Below, one piece after another: positions 13,575-24,858 of a stretch of 64,000 bases of DNA. The notes under the pieces were generated by a model. The model was not told where the DNA came from and made no database searches. It saw only the letters and a list, made by a program, of their open reading frames with translations. Positions within the stretch are counted from its first letter, which is position 1. Each line of letters opens with the position of its first letter. Source of the stretch: Whitmania pigra (taxonomy: Eukaryota; Annelida; Clitellata; Hirudinida; Haemopidae). Location of the stretch: contig JAJTWR010000296.1 of the NCBI GenBank assembly GCA_021613335.1, positions 142,501-206,500 on the forward strand, given 5' to 3'. A program made the position numbers and the translations under genes.

Positions 13575-14905
13575 TTAATGTGTCAGAGTGCTTTCCTGGC
13601 CGTTATGTTCGACATTATTGACTGCCTCCTTTAGATCTGGGTCTCGTTCTATTCGGGGTGAAGTCTCTTCGATGGTGTCCAGTACGCCAGTACTTACCCT
13701 CATGTTGTCTTGCTTGCTCTCGCTGAAACTGTTCGATGCAGACGCCTTGTGCAAATCTGCTTCTGGTTTCTTTCGGCTCTGGAATGCATTGTCCGGGCGA
13801 CCCCTGATCATGTCGCAGAGCTCGCGTCTAAATCTTTGACCCGAGAGGCAGTAGAGGAAGAAGTTGATGGCGTGATTCAAGCAGCTGAGTTGGTAGTTGA
13901 CGGCCTGAGCTATGCCGAACGCGTGGACGGATTTTCGATCGTTGGACCAGTTTATGCGTCCCAGAGTGAGAATAATACTGGGCGAGACGCAGATGAGAAA
14001 AGCCACCGATGTACTGAGGCACATGATCGTCGTTTGTGTGAAAACTTTCGAAGGGCCACGTTTTTGGTTCCAGGGTATAAATTGGCTGAAGCTAGAAGTG
14101 AGAGTGGATGATTTAAATGAGCGCTGAAATAAAGAAGATGTTTCTTTTCTGCCGACATCCGGTTTCTGATGGAAGACGACTTTGTGGCGCGCTTTCACGA
14201 GATGGACGACAATGGAAATGTTGCACGTGACAATTATGAGGAACGGCAGGAGTGTGATGGTCGTCAGGGCGATCCATGGTCTGACGTAGTGTTCGAAGTG
14301 ATGGGCCGTTCGTCCGCACATGCTCTGTACCATGCCTGCTTGATCGTATATCTCCCCGCGAGTCCAAAATACGTGGAAGTTCTTGCCAACCAGAATTATC
14401 GAGGTGACGCCGCATGCCATCATGGCTCTTCTGGGGAGGCACACCTTTGCTTTGTAAAACGGCAAGCAGACGGCGATAAACCTATCGATCGTGAATAGGA
14501 CTAATATCCAAATGGCAATATCGCTGAACGTGTAAAATAGAAACTTCTCGAATCTGCACGACCATCTTGAAAGATAAGACATTTATTATCTTCATGTTTA
14601 TAACTACCAGCACTCCACCGATGAAAAACCAACCTGTTTATATCTTTGAATATGCCCACGCCTAAAGCTTCGAAAAATTCGGCCGGTATCCTCCAAACTA
14701 GTGCCAACGTGTCTGCTACGGCCAAAAGAATGAGATAGACGGCTGTTGTGCTTCTCCTGAGACGTCTTCTCTTCATAACCAGAATCGTCAGAATGTTTCC
14801 CGCCACTCCGAGGAAGAATATTATTGGAGATACGTAGAGCCATACCGCTGGATAAATCTTCACTCTCACTTTTTCCGTCGTAGTCTGTATGAAAGGAGTT
14901 GCCAT
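13575..14905 (-). CDS. Rhodopsin-class (peptide-type) G protein-coupled receptor
   Basis: Seven-transmembrane receptor, probably for a neuropeptide. Two exons (14634-14905 and 13575-14564 plus base 14565) give 420 aa. The N-terminus is short (MATPFIQTTTEKVRVKIYP). TM1 has GVAGNILTILVMKRRRLRR, TM2 has LILLAVADTLALVWR, and TM3 follows WSCRFEKF with the conserved Cys and ends FTIDRFIAVCLP, i.e. DRF in place of DRY. ECL2 holds the partner Cys (VQSMCGRTAHHF). TM5 is ALTTITLLPFLIIVTCNISI and TM7 ends LNHAINFFLYCLSGQRFRRE. The usual Pro of NPxxY is absent. TM6 (CLSTSVAFLICVSPSIILTL) lacks CWxP. These features resemble the FMRFamide/lophotrochozoan neuropeptide receptor groups, but the ligand cannot be told. 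A splice acceptor at about 14942 suggests an upstream 5' UTR exon. Confidence 0.9.
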
Positions 14906-14942
14906 GGAGACGCCATTTCCTTCGAAGGATGCGACCTGGAAA

Positions 14943-16290
14943 TCTGAAAAAAAATTATCGAAGATTGGATGAATTTCTATTTGTACGTGTGAATTAATTC
15001 AACGGTGAATTCGTGCACAGCATCACTAACTGAAGTTTGAGGCAGAAATTTCAGAGTCATTCATCTTTCGCGAGTTCTTCATTCATTTTATCTTCTCTTG
15101 AAGACCTTCCGGTCTTAAAAGATAAGTTTAACCTGTAAGTTTGGTTTTAATGATGACAATTATCCAAAATTATAATAAAAGTAGTTATTATTATATTATA
15201 ATAACAAAAGTAATTATTATTAGATAATAACACGAGAATAATAATAATAACAATAAGTTAAAATTTATAATGTTATTTTTCAAATTTCTTTTTTGACAAT
15301 TTACAGATCTCGTCTCTACATCACCAATAATTATGTAAATTCTACGATTCTGGTACGTATCCTCAGCTCTCATCGCTCGGAAACAAACAAAAAAAACCGA
15401 AAACAATAAACAAAAAGCAAATTAAAATCCCACTCACAAAATTACCAAATCAAGACTCTTCTGAATAGGACAACGGATGTTCCTACATCTGAACTTCTCA
15501 AAACTTACACGGGACCCTTGTGACAAACTCTCGAGAGAGATAAAGAATTGCAAGCCTGAAACCACTTGAAAACTCGACAAAAGAAATTCGTCTAATTGAT
15601 AGAAGAGCTCTGTTTGTTGCCTAAGGTAGCTGGCTTTTCTCCTTAAATAGGTTGGGCTTCGTCGGCTTTCTGTCGTCGAGAGGCGCGTGCGAAGTAGCGA
15701 CGACAATGACTTCAATGCATGCTGCTTACTTTTGGTTTTTGTTTGATAGTTTGGACTGTTTTTTCATCGATTGATCTGTCCCTCTTATGAATATTGAACG
15801 TAGAAATAATGGTAGTAATTTAGGCCGTCGTAAATGATGCTTATCAGAATCTGATGATGATTAATCATTCACACAGGATTGATTGATTGATTGGCACAAT
15901 GTCCTGACGCGTGCCTGTTGTTTTAGCAGAGTACTAGTTTAAACATCGTATCCCTTATGAACTTTAGCTTCAAGGTGAAGGTCATAACGAGTTATTATTG
16001 TTATTATTAACAAAGGTCATTATCGGTTATTAATATTAATGAGGTCGAATGATTATTAATTAGAACGTATCGGATCGATGCCAAACATGGAGATTGTGAA
16101 AACTTTCAGAGGCATGTATTTTTTGGCCTCCATTTTTAAACAAACAAACATGCACCCGGTGACCGCAGTTTGGGGGGTGTTTCTATCATCGTCGTCGTCG
16201 TCGTCAAGGACGATAGTATTGCTAAAGAAGTGCTACTTTTAAGATTAATAACATTATTATTATAACTGGTGATAATAATAACAGTAATAA
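14943..16290. other. Upstream flank of the GPCR gene
   Basis: AT-rich DNA with short AAT-like runs at 15180-15260. A minus-strand open frame at 15434-15715 has no recognisable domain. It may contain GPCR 5' UTR exons, but none can be fixed. Confidence 0.4.
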
Positions 16291-16675
<385 letters not shown>

Positions 16676-17986
16676 AAAAGGTAATTAGAGGCAACGGGAT
16701 GTCAAATTAAAAAGCGAACATGTACGACGATTATGTGTGAAGCGGATGTTAAATCATTCATTAGGTGGTCCTGAGCGTCTTTTCCACTGTTTTTCCGACC
16801 TTGTCACGTGATGACGAATTCCGGGAAACAGATCCACTCGCTACTTCGAATGACCATCCTATGCCCCTTTGGTCTGCACTTGGGAGTTTGGAAAGGTGGT
16901 AAGGTTCAACCAAGGTTATCCTCAGAGTGGGGTCATCGAACAGAGCAATCAGGAACTGCAGAGTTTAGAAATTTTGGTAATGAAATCACATTATCCTCTG
17001 TAACGTAATTACACAGCTTCCTGCCTATTTCTGAAATGTTTAGAGTCAGAATATTAACAAACAATTTTGTCTCAGTCATCAGGATTCAACACATCCAACA
17101 ATGCAACTGGGTTCTCGTTCAATCAACTTTTTATTTGATCTCACACCAGTTATTAAATGCAAAAAAAAAGCAACAACAATAATAATTGAAAATTGAGCAG
17201 AATCTTGGCATGCATCTTGGGAAAAAATTGAACACAGTTTTCACCTCGGCTACGAAATGAGGTTATAATGTCGGATCGCAATCGGTTAAACATTTGAGCA
17301 AAGCAAACATCTTTGTTCGGATTAAAGGAATTATTCCAGTCAAGAAAAACTATCTTTCACGGACGAATCATTTTGAGGATTAATTTGATTAAAATTCTGT
17401 GAAGCGTACATCTTCAATATTTCACGAGTTTTAATGAAATTCTGAATATTAATGTACTGCTGGTATAAACAAAAAAAGTGTTATTAATCAGTGTTAAACA
17501 AATCAGATAACTGCCACAATGAACAGTCATTTGCGTTCGACGAGAGCAACTATCTTGAGACGTTCAAATGTGTTTTTAAATGTTGACAGACGTGATTGTT
17601 GATTTCGAACGAGGATGAAAACATTCCACATCCTCCTTGGCTGGATGAGATGGAGTCTGTTAAGAGTCCGTATCAAAGAGTGCTTCCGAGGAAGAGCGGG
17701 AAAGTCACGTGATCGACGAAGGTGGAAGAAACACCTTCATGTTTATTTAATGCGTCTAAAACATTTAAAAGTGAGCCGATTAAAAATCTGTTTAGTACAG
17801 ACAGATTTATTTGAAGATTTATAATTTATTTTATTCAATTAATTAATTAATTAATTTATTTATTTCTAGCTTATTCATGACTGAAACATGTCTCGAGATG
17901 TCTGAAGATCCAGCATCAGTGTGACCTGCAGAGATGCAATTATTCAAGCACTCCATCTTCACCATCCTTTCCATCGTACAGGTGAG
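16676..17986. other. Non-coding spacer
   Basis: No exon, repeat family or RNA gene recognised. E-box palindromes (TCACGTGA) occur near 16803 and 17704. Confidence 0.45.
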
Positions 17987-18071
17987 GTGGGCGGAGTCCT
18001 CGATGCAAATGAATCGATTCTCTCCTGCCATTGGTCCGTCGCCGTCGATGACGTTCTCAGGTATATAAAAG
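17987..18071 (+). promoter_or_regulatory. Cluster of core and proximal promoter motifs
   Basis: Within 85 bp on the plus strand: GTGGGCGGAG (GC box, 17987), ATGCAAAT (octamer, 18003), CCATTGG (inverted CCAAT, 18028), TGACGTT (CRE-like, 18049) and TATATAAAAG (TATA box, 18062). Order and spacing fit a TATA promoter starting near 18095 and firing rightwards. The zinc-finger coding exon at 21126 has a splice acceptor just before it and needs an upstream first exon, so it is the natural candidate target. Transcription is inferred. Confidence 0.4.
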
Positions 18072-21000
18072 GTAATGAAGATGAAGTCACCTGTGGTGAA
18101 ACGTGTCTTGTTGAAAGTAGGGAGGATAAGAAGTTTCCACCTAGATTGTGTCTCACCTGTGTCATTGTCTCCGTCGTGCATCAGAGTTAGTATGCTTGGA
18201 AATTCTTCTTCAGATTGTATTACAGATAGTCCAGCGATGATTATTCCGATGTAAATTAATTCTTTACTGTTGCATTTATTTCTCCTATTTACTACGGTGG
18301 TGAATTATTTATAGGTATGTTGAGTAAATAATCTCTTAATTCTCAATCGTCGCAACGAATAAAAATAAAAACGACATAAATTAAAAGAAACAAACCTAAA
18401 CAGATTTGTAAATAATAAAAAACAACAACAGAATTTAAAGAAAGGTAAATTGATGAGGCAGCGAGATAGATTGGTATCAACGTGTGCGGGATCGTCAGCA
18501 GAAGCACCTGTGAAGATGCAGCAAATGGAACGAATTTGCATGATCCTTCGTTGGCACAATTAGGGGCGCGTAAGACTTCGCATCTTTTCTAGGATTTCCT
18601 TCGATTTTTCTGCTGGTTTGCGTGACTGAAAGAGACGGAAATTTAAAGTTTCACTGAGTCCGCAGTGACGTCGGCTGTGCCGGATCTTTCCTCCTCATCC
18701 AGCTCCGCAAGGATGGAAGCGTGGAAAGAGAGTTTCATGCTCCAGTGGCGACGGACGTTCGGTTCACCTGTTTCATGGGGAACGTGTTCATCGAGAGGAC
18801 TCCAGTCTTTCCGAGCAGAAAATGCGACACAACGAACCTTAAGAATTCGCCGTAAGAATGACGTCATTTGAAAGACATTTTTTTTCTAAATGAAAATTTC
18901 AGCTTCCCCCTTCAACAACAACAACAACAACAGCACACGGAAAATTTTTTTTTTTTTAGAAGAGTGAAATTGAAATCCGCATTAGGTCATTGAGAAAGGT
19001 TTAATTAACATGATTCTCCTAATGACGAAATGAATGTGTACTTTCTATCAAAGACGTCCAATTGATTCCAGCGAAACAAAAGACTTGGAAACCTGAAGAC
19101 GATGCTGAGGAATGCTCGTGATTGTAATTAGTCTTCTTCTTCGTCGTCGTCAGGAAGAATTCCACGAGATGGAGTTGAGCACATGATGATAATAAAGAAT
19201 GCATCTTAAATACACTCTCTCTTAATTAAGACTTGAGATTATCTTCGGACGGATGTTAATTAAAAATTTCCATTATTGAAACTGCGCCCTTCCGAATCCG
19301 TTGTAGCCCCCTTAGTCGTCGTTTCTGGTTGCACCAGACCCTCTTCCGACATAAAAAAAAAAGAAGACATCATCAATTATTTCCTTTTAATAATGTAATT
19401 ACGGTACGTCAATAAGCGTAATAACGAAGATGTTCTTATAATTATTAACAATAATACTACCAATGATAATGATAACCATAATTAATAGTAATAATAAGAT
19501 GTCCAAATAATTGCGAAAAATTGTCTCCAGCATGCAATGCTCCAAGCACTTAAAGTACGTGTTTGCGTGAGTCTCCATGCATTTCTCTCGTCCGGAGCGC
19601 ATGGAATGATCCTTTCGACTATTAAATAATTAAGCAGATAACGAGGATATTAAGACCTGGAAAAGCGGTTTCTTTTCCCGCCCAGCGTCACATGCTCGTC
19701 ATGTCCGACGAATCACTAAATGGCGCGCGGACACTTTGCGCACTTGTTACGGAAACGATCACAGGCGATTGGACGATGAGTTTCACAAACAAAGCAGATG
19801 ATTGGTCGAGGGAATTTTTAAATTTTAATTGATTAGATGCTGCCTGGTTCTTGAATTGAGATCTGTCAAAGAAAAAAGACGAGGATGATGATGATGATGA
19901 TTGAGATGACACCGAGAGCTTTTCAAAAGACTTCAAAACCAGCGTATCGATCGGTGCTCTTATAATTTTCTTTTGTTCAGTTCTGTGATTTATCAGAGAC
20001 AGCTTCATCGGAGCAAATGTCTATTTAATTCCAATCCAAAAGCAACTCTTTAGCGTCCTAATAAGCGCTTTCGTACAATTGAAACACAGAATACAAACCC
20101 TCTCCAAGTAGACATCAAAGACTATTCGAGTGGACGCATCAAAAAAAAAAGTGCTCCATTCCATTCATCAATCACTAGCGCGGCAATTTCTCCGCAAGAT
20201 GCTGTTTTCTCATCGCCATTCCCGATTCACCTGGACTGTCTTTTATAATTGCTAAATTGAAAAATAATATTCTGCCACTCTGCTGGCCCAACTTGACTGG
20301 CATGCTGTATCCGGCCATACTTTTATTTTTTATTTTCCCTCAACTATTTTTCATGTCGACAATAAAAACACAAAATAAAGAGCAACGCTCTTGAATAAAT
20401 GTCGTTCAGTGAAATCATAGCAGATCGATGTGACGTTAATGAAGTGATCGTTCGAATGATTGTGATAAATGGGATGAGGATAAATTAATGTCACTTGATT
20501 TTATTAGGCGATCGACGATGGTACCTTCGCACTGTTAATTAATACATTATTAGACAAATTCGATGGCTTCCTTCCGCACGAAATAAATTAATTAATAAGT
20601 TAAGCGCCACACAAATGGTACGATTTCGAATCGAAAAGTTCGGTAACCGGATGATGACTCAAGGTCTCATCAGAATCTTTAAAACGAAAGAATGAAAGTC
20701 GCTAAATGAAACTCGAGGTCAAAAAAATGCTTTCTAATGAAAGAACTTCCGCCGAAAGATTTTACTTTTAAGAGGCTGCAATCGATTTTAGCCGGAACAA
20801 ATAGTCAGGGATTCTTGTGCTGATCTGACCTTAGGCGGCGAATGAAGAGCAGGTACTTCTGGTCACACCTTGATTGATCATCATCATCACCTCGCCTTCT
20901 TTGACAACACGGAAGATTTTTTTCTTCAAATATTTTGCTTGAAGCGTGCTTGAATCTCATTAATGCCGGCATGTTTTACTGTGGTAGATAGTTTCTTTGC

Positions 21001-21109
21001 TATGCTTTTAAATGTGTGACATAATAATTCATAATATATTGAATTAATTAAATAAGCAAACTGTTAAACTAATTTATCAATTAAGTAAAAAATTACTTCT
21101 TTAAATTTC
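18072..21109. other. Spacer or presumed first intron of the zinc-finger gene
   Basis: No coding exon I can defend. It contains short A runs, a CAACAACAA run near 18915 and a GATGATGAT run near 19885. A pyrimidine-rich acceptor (AAATTTCAG) ends at about 21110, 16 bases before the zinc-finger start codon. Confidence 0.45.
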
Positions 21110-21125
21110 AGCCAATACAGGTCGG

Positions 21126-21501
21126 ATGGAATTCTATTACTCGTGGGACAACAGGTATTCCTGTTACACCGACCCACTCCTTAACAGATCTGACAAACAC
21201 AACTTCATATGGAACAAGTTCTCTCCTGAATATGAATACTCTCTGGCAGACTCGTTCTGCAACGAAGACTCGTGGATTGATTCCACAAATTCCTATGCCG
21301 AGTTCTGCGCCGATCAACCGTCAACTAGTCCTCCGGGTAATTCCGGTAGAAGCGACCAAAAAGAACCATTCGAGACCCTGTACAACAACGACCTCGTTGA
21401 TCTCAACTACTCGTCGCCTGTGGTGAAATGCACGAATACAACAACTCAACGACGAAACACGTCGCTGCCCGATTTGATTCAAAACATCGAAATACGATCT
21501 G

Positions 21502-21581
<80 letters not shown>

Positions 21582-23487
21582 GCAGCAACAACAGCCATCA
21601 TCATCATCATCTTCATCAACGTCGTCGCGTTTAGCTTCCCAGGAGAGTCACTCCGACCCAGTCATGGATGGCGTGATGCGTGACGTCACATTCAATTCGA
21701 CAACGTATTGTCAGCTGGAAAGCAAAAATCGTCCGAAGACGTGCATCACTTGTCGCTCGAGTCTCGCTTTCGGAGACGACGTCGACCAATGCAAAGTGTG
21801 CTCGGAATCGCTCGGTAAAAGACAGAAACCAATGAAAGACGTGGTCGTGGATGATCTGGATTTTATGCACACTTCGGACGATAATGCCAAGTATTCGGAG
21901 AGGTTCAAGAATAAGAATGCAATCAGCCACGGTAAGCCGTGCACTCCTGTAAAGTTCCGCGAGACTCCAGTGAAAAATAAGTTCCAAGCACAGAGACAAA
22001 GTTCTTTCCACGAGAAAAAGCAGTTCGGACAGTGCGCCTTTGAAGTCAGTGTCACTTTTAAGCAAGGTCTCCTGTCAGACGATAATCTAAGCTCTGATGA
22101 CGTCAAGAGGGGAGAGATCTTTAGTTATACCAACGATCGATTCTTCGAGACATTCCGCTTGAAGAAGGCAGACGCCGATGTCGACAAAGCGGCAGAAAGA
22201 AACAAGGCGGGTCAAGGACAGGATAAGAAAAGTTCAAACAAGGTGATCAAGCCGAGAGAAGTGTGCTCCATTTGTGGGAAGCAATTTGCCTCGGCTGCAG
22301 CCAGACAGCGCCACTCCTTGCTACACGTCGAGGTGAGGCCTTACCGGTGCGAATCGTGCGGCATCGGATTCAAACTGAAAGTTCACCTGAAGAAGCACAA
22401 CCTCTACAAGCACACGGACGAGTATCCATGCGAATGTCGAGTCTGCGGCAAAAGATTTAAAGACTCGTCTGCTGTCAGATTGCACGAGAGGATCCATTCG
22501 AACGAAAGACCATTTCAGTGCCAGTGCGGAAAGAGCTTCAAGACCAGAGAGAATCTGTGGGGGCACAGACATCGCAGACCGTGCATCAAATACCTCGTCC
22601 AGGAGCAAAACGATGGTCGCGGTCAGAATAAGTCCTTGAAAACGCGAAAATACGATCCGCCTGCCTCCGCCAAGCTACCGAACACGCAGACCTCGGAATC
22701 CACAGATCGTGGACTTCTTTCATCGCCTGATCAATTCAAACCCTCCATCTTGACTCCGCCGAATAAGCTGAACACTCTTGGCTCTCACTACAAGAGTTCG
22801 CTCATCCCCTCCATAGGTCTGAGAAAATATTTTCCTAAAACTCACGAACACGTGCACAACGACGGATTCGCTTCTCCGGTAAAAAATTTTCAGTCCTTTC
22901 CGACGTCGCCATATCCAGCGTCGAGCACGAATCACTATTTGTCGAGAGATGACATCGATTATCAGAACTCGCACGGTCCTGCCACCCTACCTCCGTTCGA
23001 ATCGTTAGTTGGACAAAAACCTAACATTAAATGTTTTGGCAAGTATTTGCATGAAGAGTGCATTTCTTTTGACAGTCGACAATGGCCGAATCCTAGCGAC
23101 TGTTTGTCCAACTTTAGCCAAATGAACAAACAGCACTGGATCAACCCTTGCCCCAAATCCGAATCAAACTGGAAAGGGGGTTACCCTCTCGACGGGGATC
23201 CCTGGTCGACCCACAATCTGTCCGCAGGCTCGTTTATCGCGGACAAGATCGACAATGCGAACGGCCATTACAAGCTCAATAAAGATTCCGAAAACATTTT
23301 CAAGTACAACGGTAACGGTGTCAAATCCTCTTGCGCTTGGGGAACGGGAGAATATTTTAATCACTCCGTGTACAGGTATGATAGATTTCCAGAATTAGAC
23401 CCCACCTTCAAGCCACAACTTGCGGCAAGGTTTCAATCAGAGTTTGCTCTGAGACCGTGTACTAGCAATGTTTACGGATTTTATTAG
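21126..23487 (+). CDS. C2H2 zinc-finger protein with a poly-Gln tract; frameshifted in this sequence
   Basis: Likely nuclear DNA-binding transcription factor. The first 140 codons (from MEFYYSWDNR) run into a CAA tract (poly-Gln). At 21544-21546 there is one A too many (CAACAAACAAC), which shifts the frame; after it the CAA phase matches the second open frame exactly, so one gene of about 786 codons is implied. After a Ser/Thr stretch comes a CITC...CKVC cysteine pair. Residues about 379-488 then hold four zinc fingers: CSICGKQF...H-x4-H, CESCGIGF...H-x5-H, CRVCGKRF...H-x3-H and an odd last one, CQCGKSF...HRHRRPC, with CxC and a terminal Cys. The remaining roughly 300 residues are Ser/Pro/Asn-rich and look disordered. 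I cannot assign an orthologue. The coding part downstream of the splice acceptor has no intron. Confidence 0.85.
21504..21590 (+). repeat. Coding CAA/CAG (poly-Gln) repeat
   Basis: About 29 CAA units ending in CAG/CAA mixtures, then TCA repeats (poly-Ser). The array is interrupted by one extra A at about 21546, the site of the frameshift. Confidence 0.95.
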
Positions 23488-24858
23488 CTGATTGAATAGT
23501 TTAATATTTGAAACTGTTTGCTTAATGTGAATCTGATGCAAACGTTACTTTGTAGGTAAATAATATCTTTCGAAATTTAGCTAGTGCAAATTGATTTCTT
23601 ATTTATTTAATTGTTTTTTAATGCTTGTTTTATTTAAAAAAAAAACAAAATGCCGTTTGATGAAAATAAAGTGGAAGTCCTAAGAGCAGTTCTTCATTAG
23701 ATCTAATTAACAGCTCGAATACAGAAAGTGCGATTAGAATTCAAGACTTCAAAGTGCAGTTCATTTTAGCTTGAAGGATCACCTAGTTTCTAACGTATTT
23801 TATAATTTTGGTCTTAACTTTTGATTTTAAATAATTAAATTTTCACGAAAAAAAATAATACAATAATTGATTGTGTTTTGGGTTTAGGTAAACTGCATTT
23901 GAACCGCTGAGGATGGATTTAAACGAATATTATAACTAAATACAAAAATTCAAAACATTCTGAAGTATCCTAGATTAAATTTGCATTTTATCAACAAATA
24001 AAATAAGATAAAGTTGATCTGCTGTAATAACATAAACACTCATATTTTGCTGTGCCATCATCTTAGCAAGGTTAATTTTTTGCAACTTTTTTGTTGCGCT
24101 TCTTTGATTTTGTAAGAAGAGAAATTCGAGACTGAAAATGGGTGACGGCATAAGCTTTACTTGTCAAACTCTAAAATTTAAATTTGTAATTTTAACCGAA
24201 GGGACCAATCTCTTTGAAGTATGTTAAAGACGACTTGTAGAAAATAGATCACACTATTTAATTGGTGAACCTATTTTATTAATTAGTTTCAGTTATTTTT
24301 AAGGTAAAGAATCAGAGCTACTGAACTCATGAAGTAGTCGTGTCATAAACTAGAAACATGGTTTTTCTTGTTTACATGGATATGTAAACGATGCTTTAAA
24401 GTTAGAACCTCTGAAGTTTTTGAAAAATAAATAAGTTCGTCTTAATGTAAATTCTAACATTAAACGTTCCACTATTGACTCCAAGAACGCATTTAAAAAG
24501 AAGCGTTTCTTACTTATTTCTCTTAAAAAGGTAAAGGTGAACATTAGCGGAAAGTGGGTGGATTTTTGGACTGACTGTAGGAGGAGGTTGTTTTTCAAAG
24601 CAATTTTGTTTAGTTGAGATTTTGGAACATGATTTAAAATCACGTGTCATCTCTTGGAAATATCATGCTATGTTTTTGACCAATCGTCAGTGAATTTCGA
24701 TATTGTCATCAGTATATTTTGCAAATAAGTCATGAAATTAATGCGATAAGTGGACATAGACGATGTTATCACCAAATTTTTTTTTACATTTTGAGGCATA
24801 GGAAATGCACTAGTCAATAAGTTTTTGAATGTAAAAGATATATTGTAGGTGATAAAAT
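23488..24858. other. Spacer between the zinc-finger and GH31 genes
   Basis: AT-rich. It holds the zinc-finger poly(A) signal (AATAAA at 23665-23670) and the degenerate GH31 5' fragment listed separately. Nothing else recognised. Confidence 0.5.
24110..24190 (+). pseudogene. Decayed duplicate of the GH31 gene's 5' coding end
   Basis: AAGAGAAATTCGAGACTGAA and the following 60 bases parallel 24917-24990 of the functional gene. Shared features are AGAAATTCGA-like, GACGGCATAA against GACGACATAA, and CTCTAAAATTTAAATT against CTCTGAAATTTAAATT. A stop (TTTGTAA) follows in place of the coding continuation. It looks like a relic of a tandem duplication. Confidence 0.6.

Noticed and set aside
17843..18181. 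112-codon minus-strand frame with splice-like borders (possible orphan exon 17930-18083)
   Set aside because: No recognisable domain and it overlaps the plus-strand promoter motif cluster; acceptor-like CAG and donor-like GTG are common here.
21631..22106. Antisense open frames opposite the zinc-finger gene
   Set aside because: Shadows of the sense coding sequence; no family resemblance or start context.
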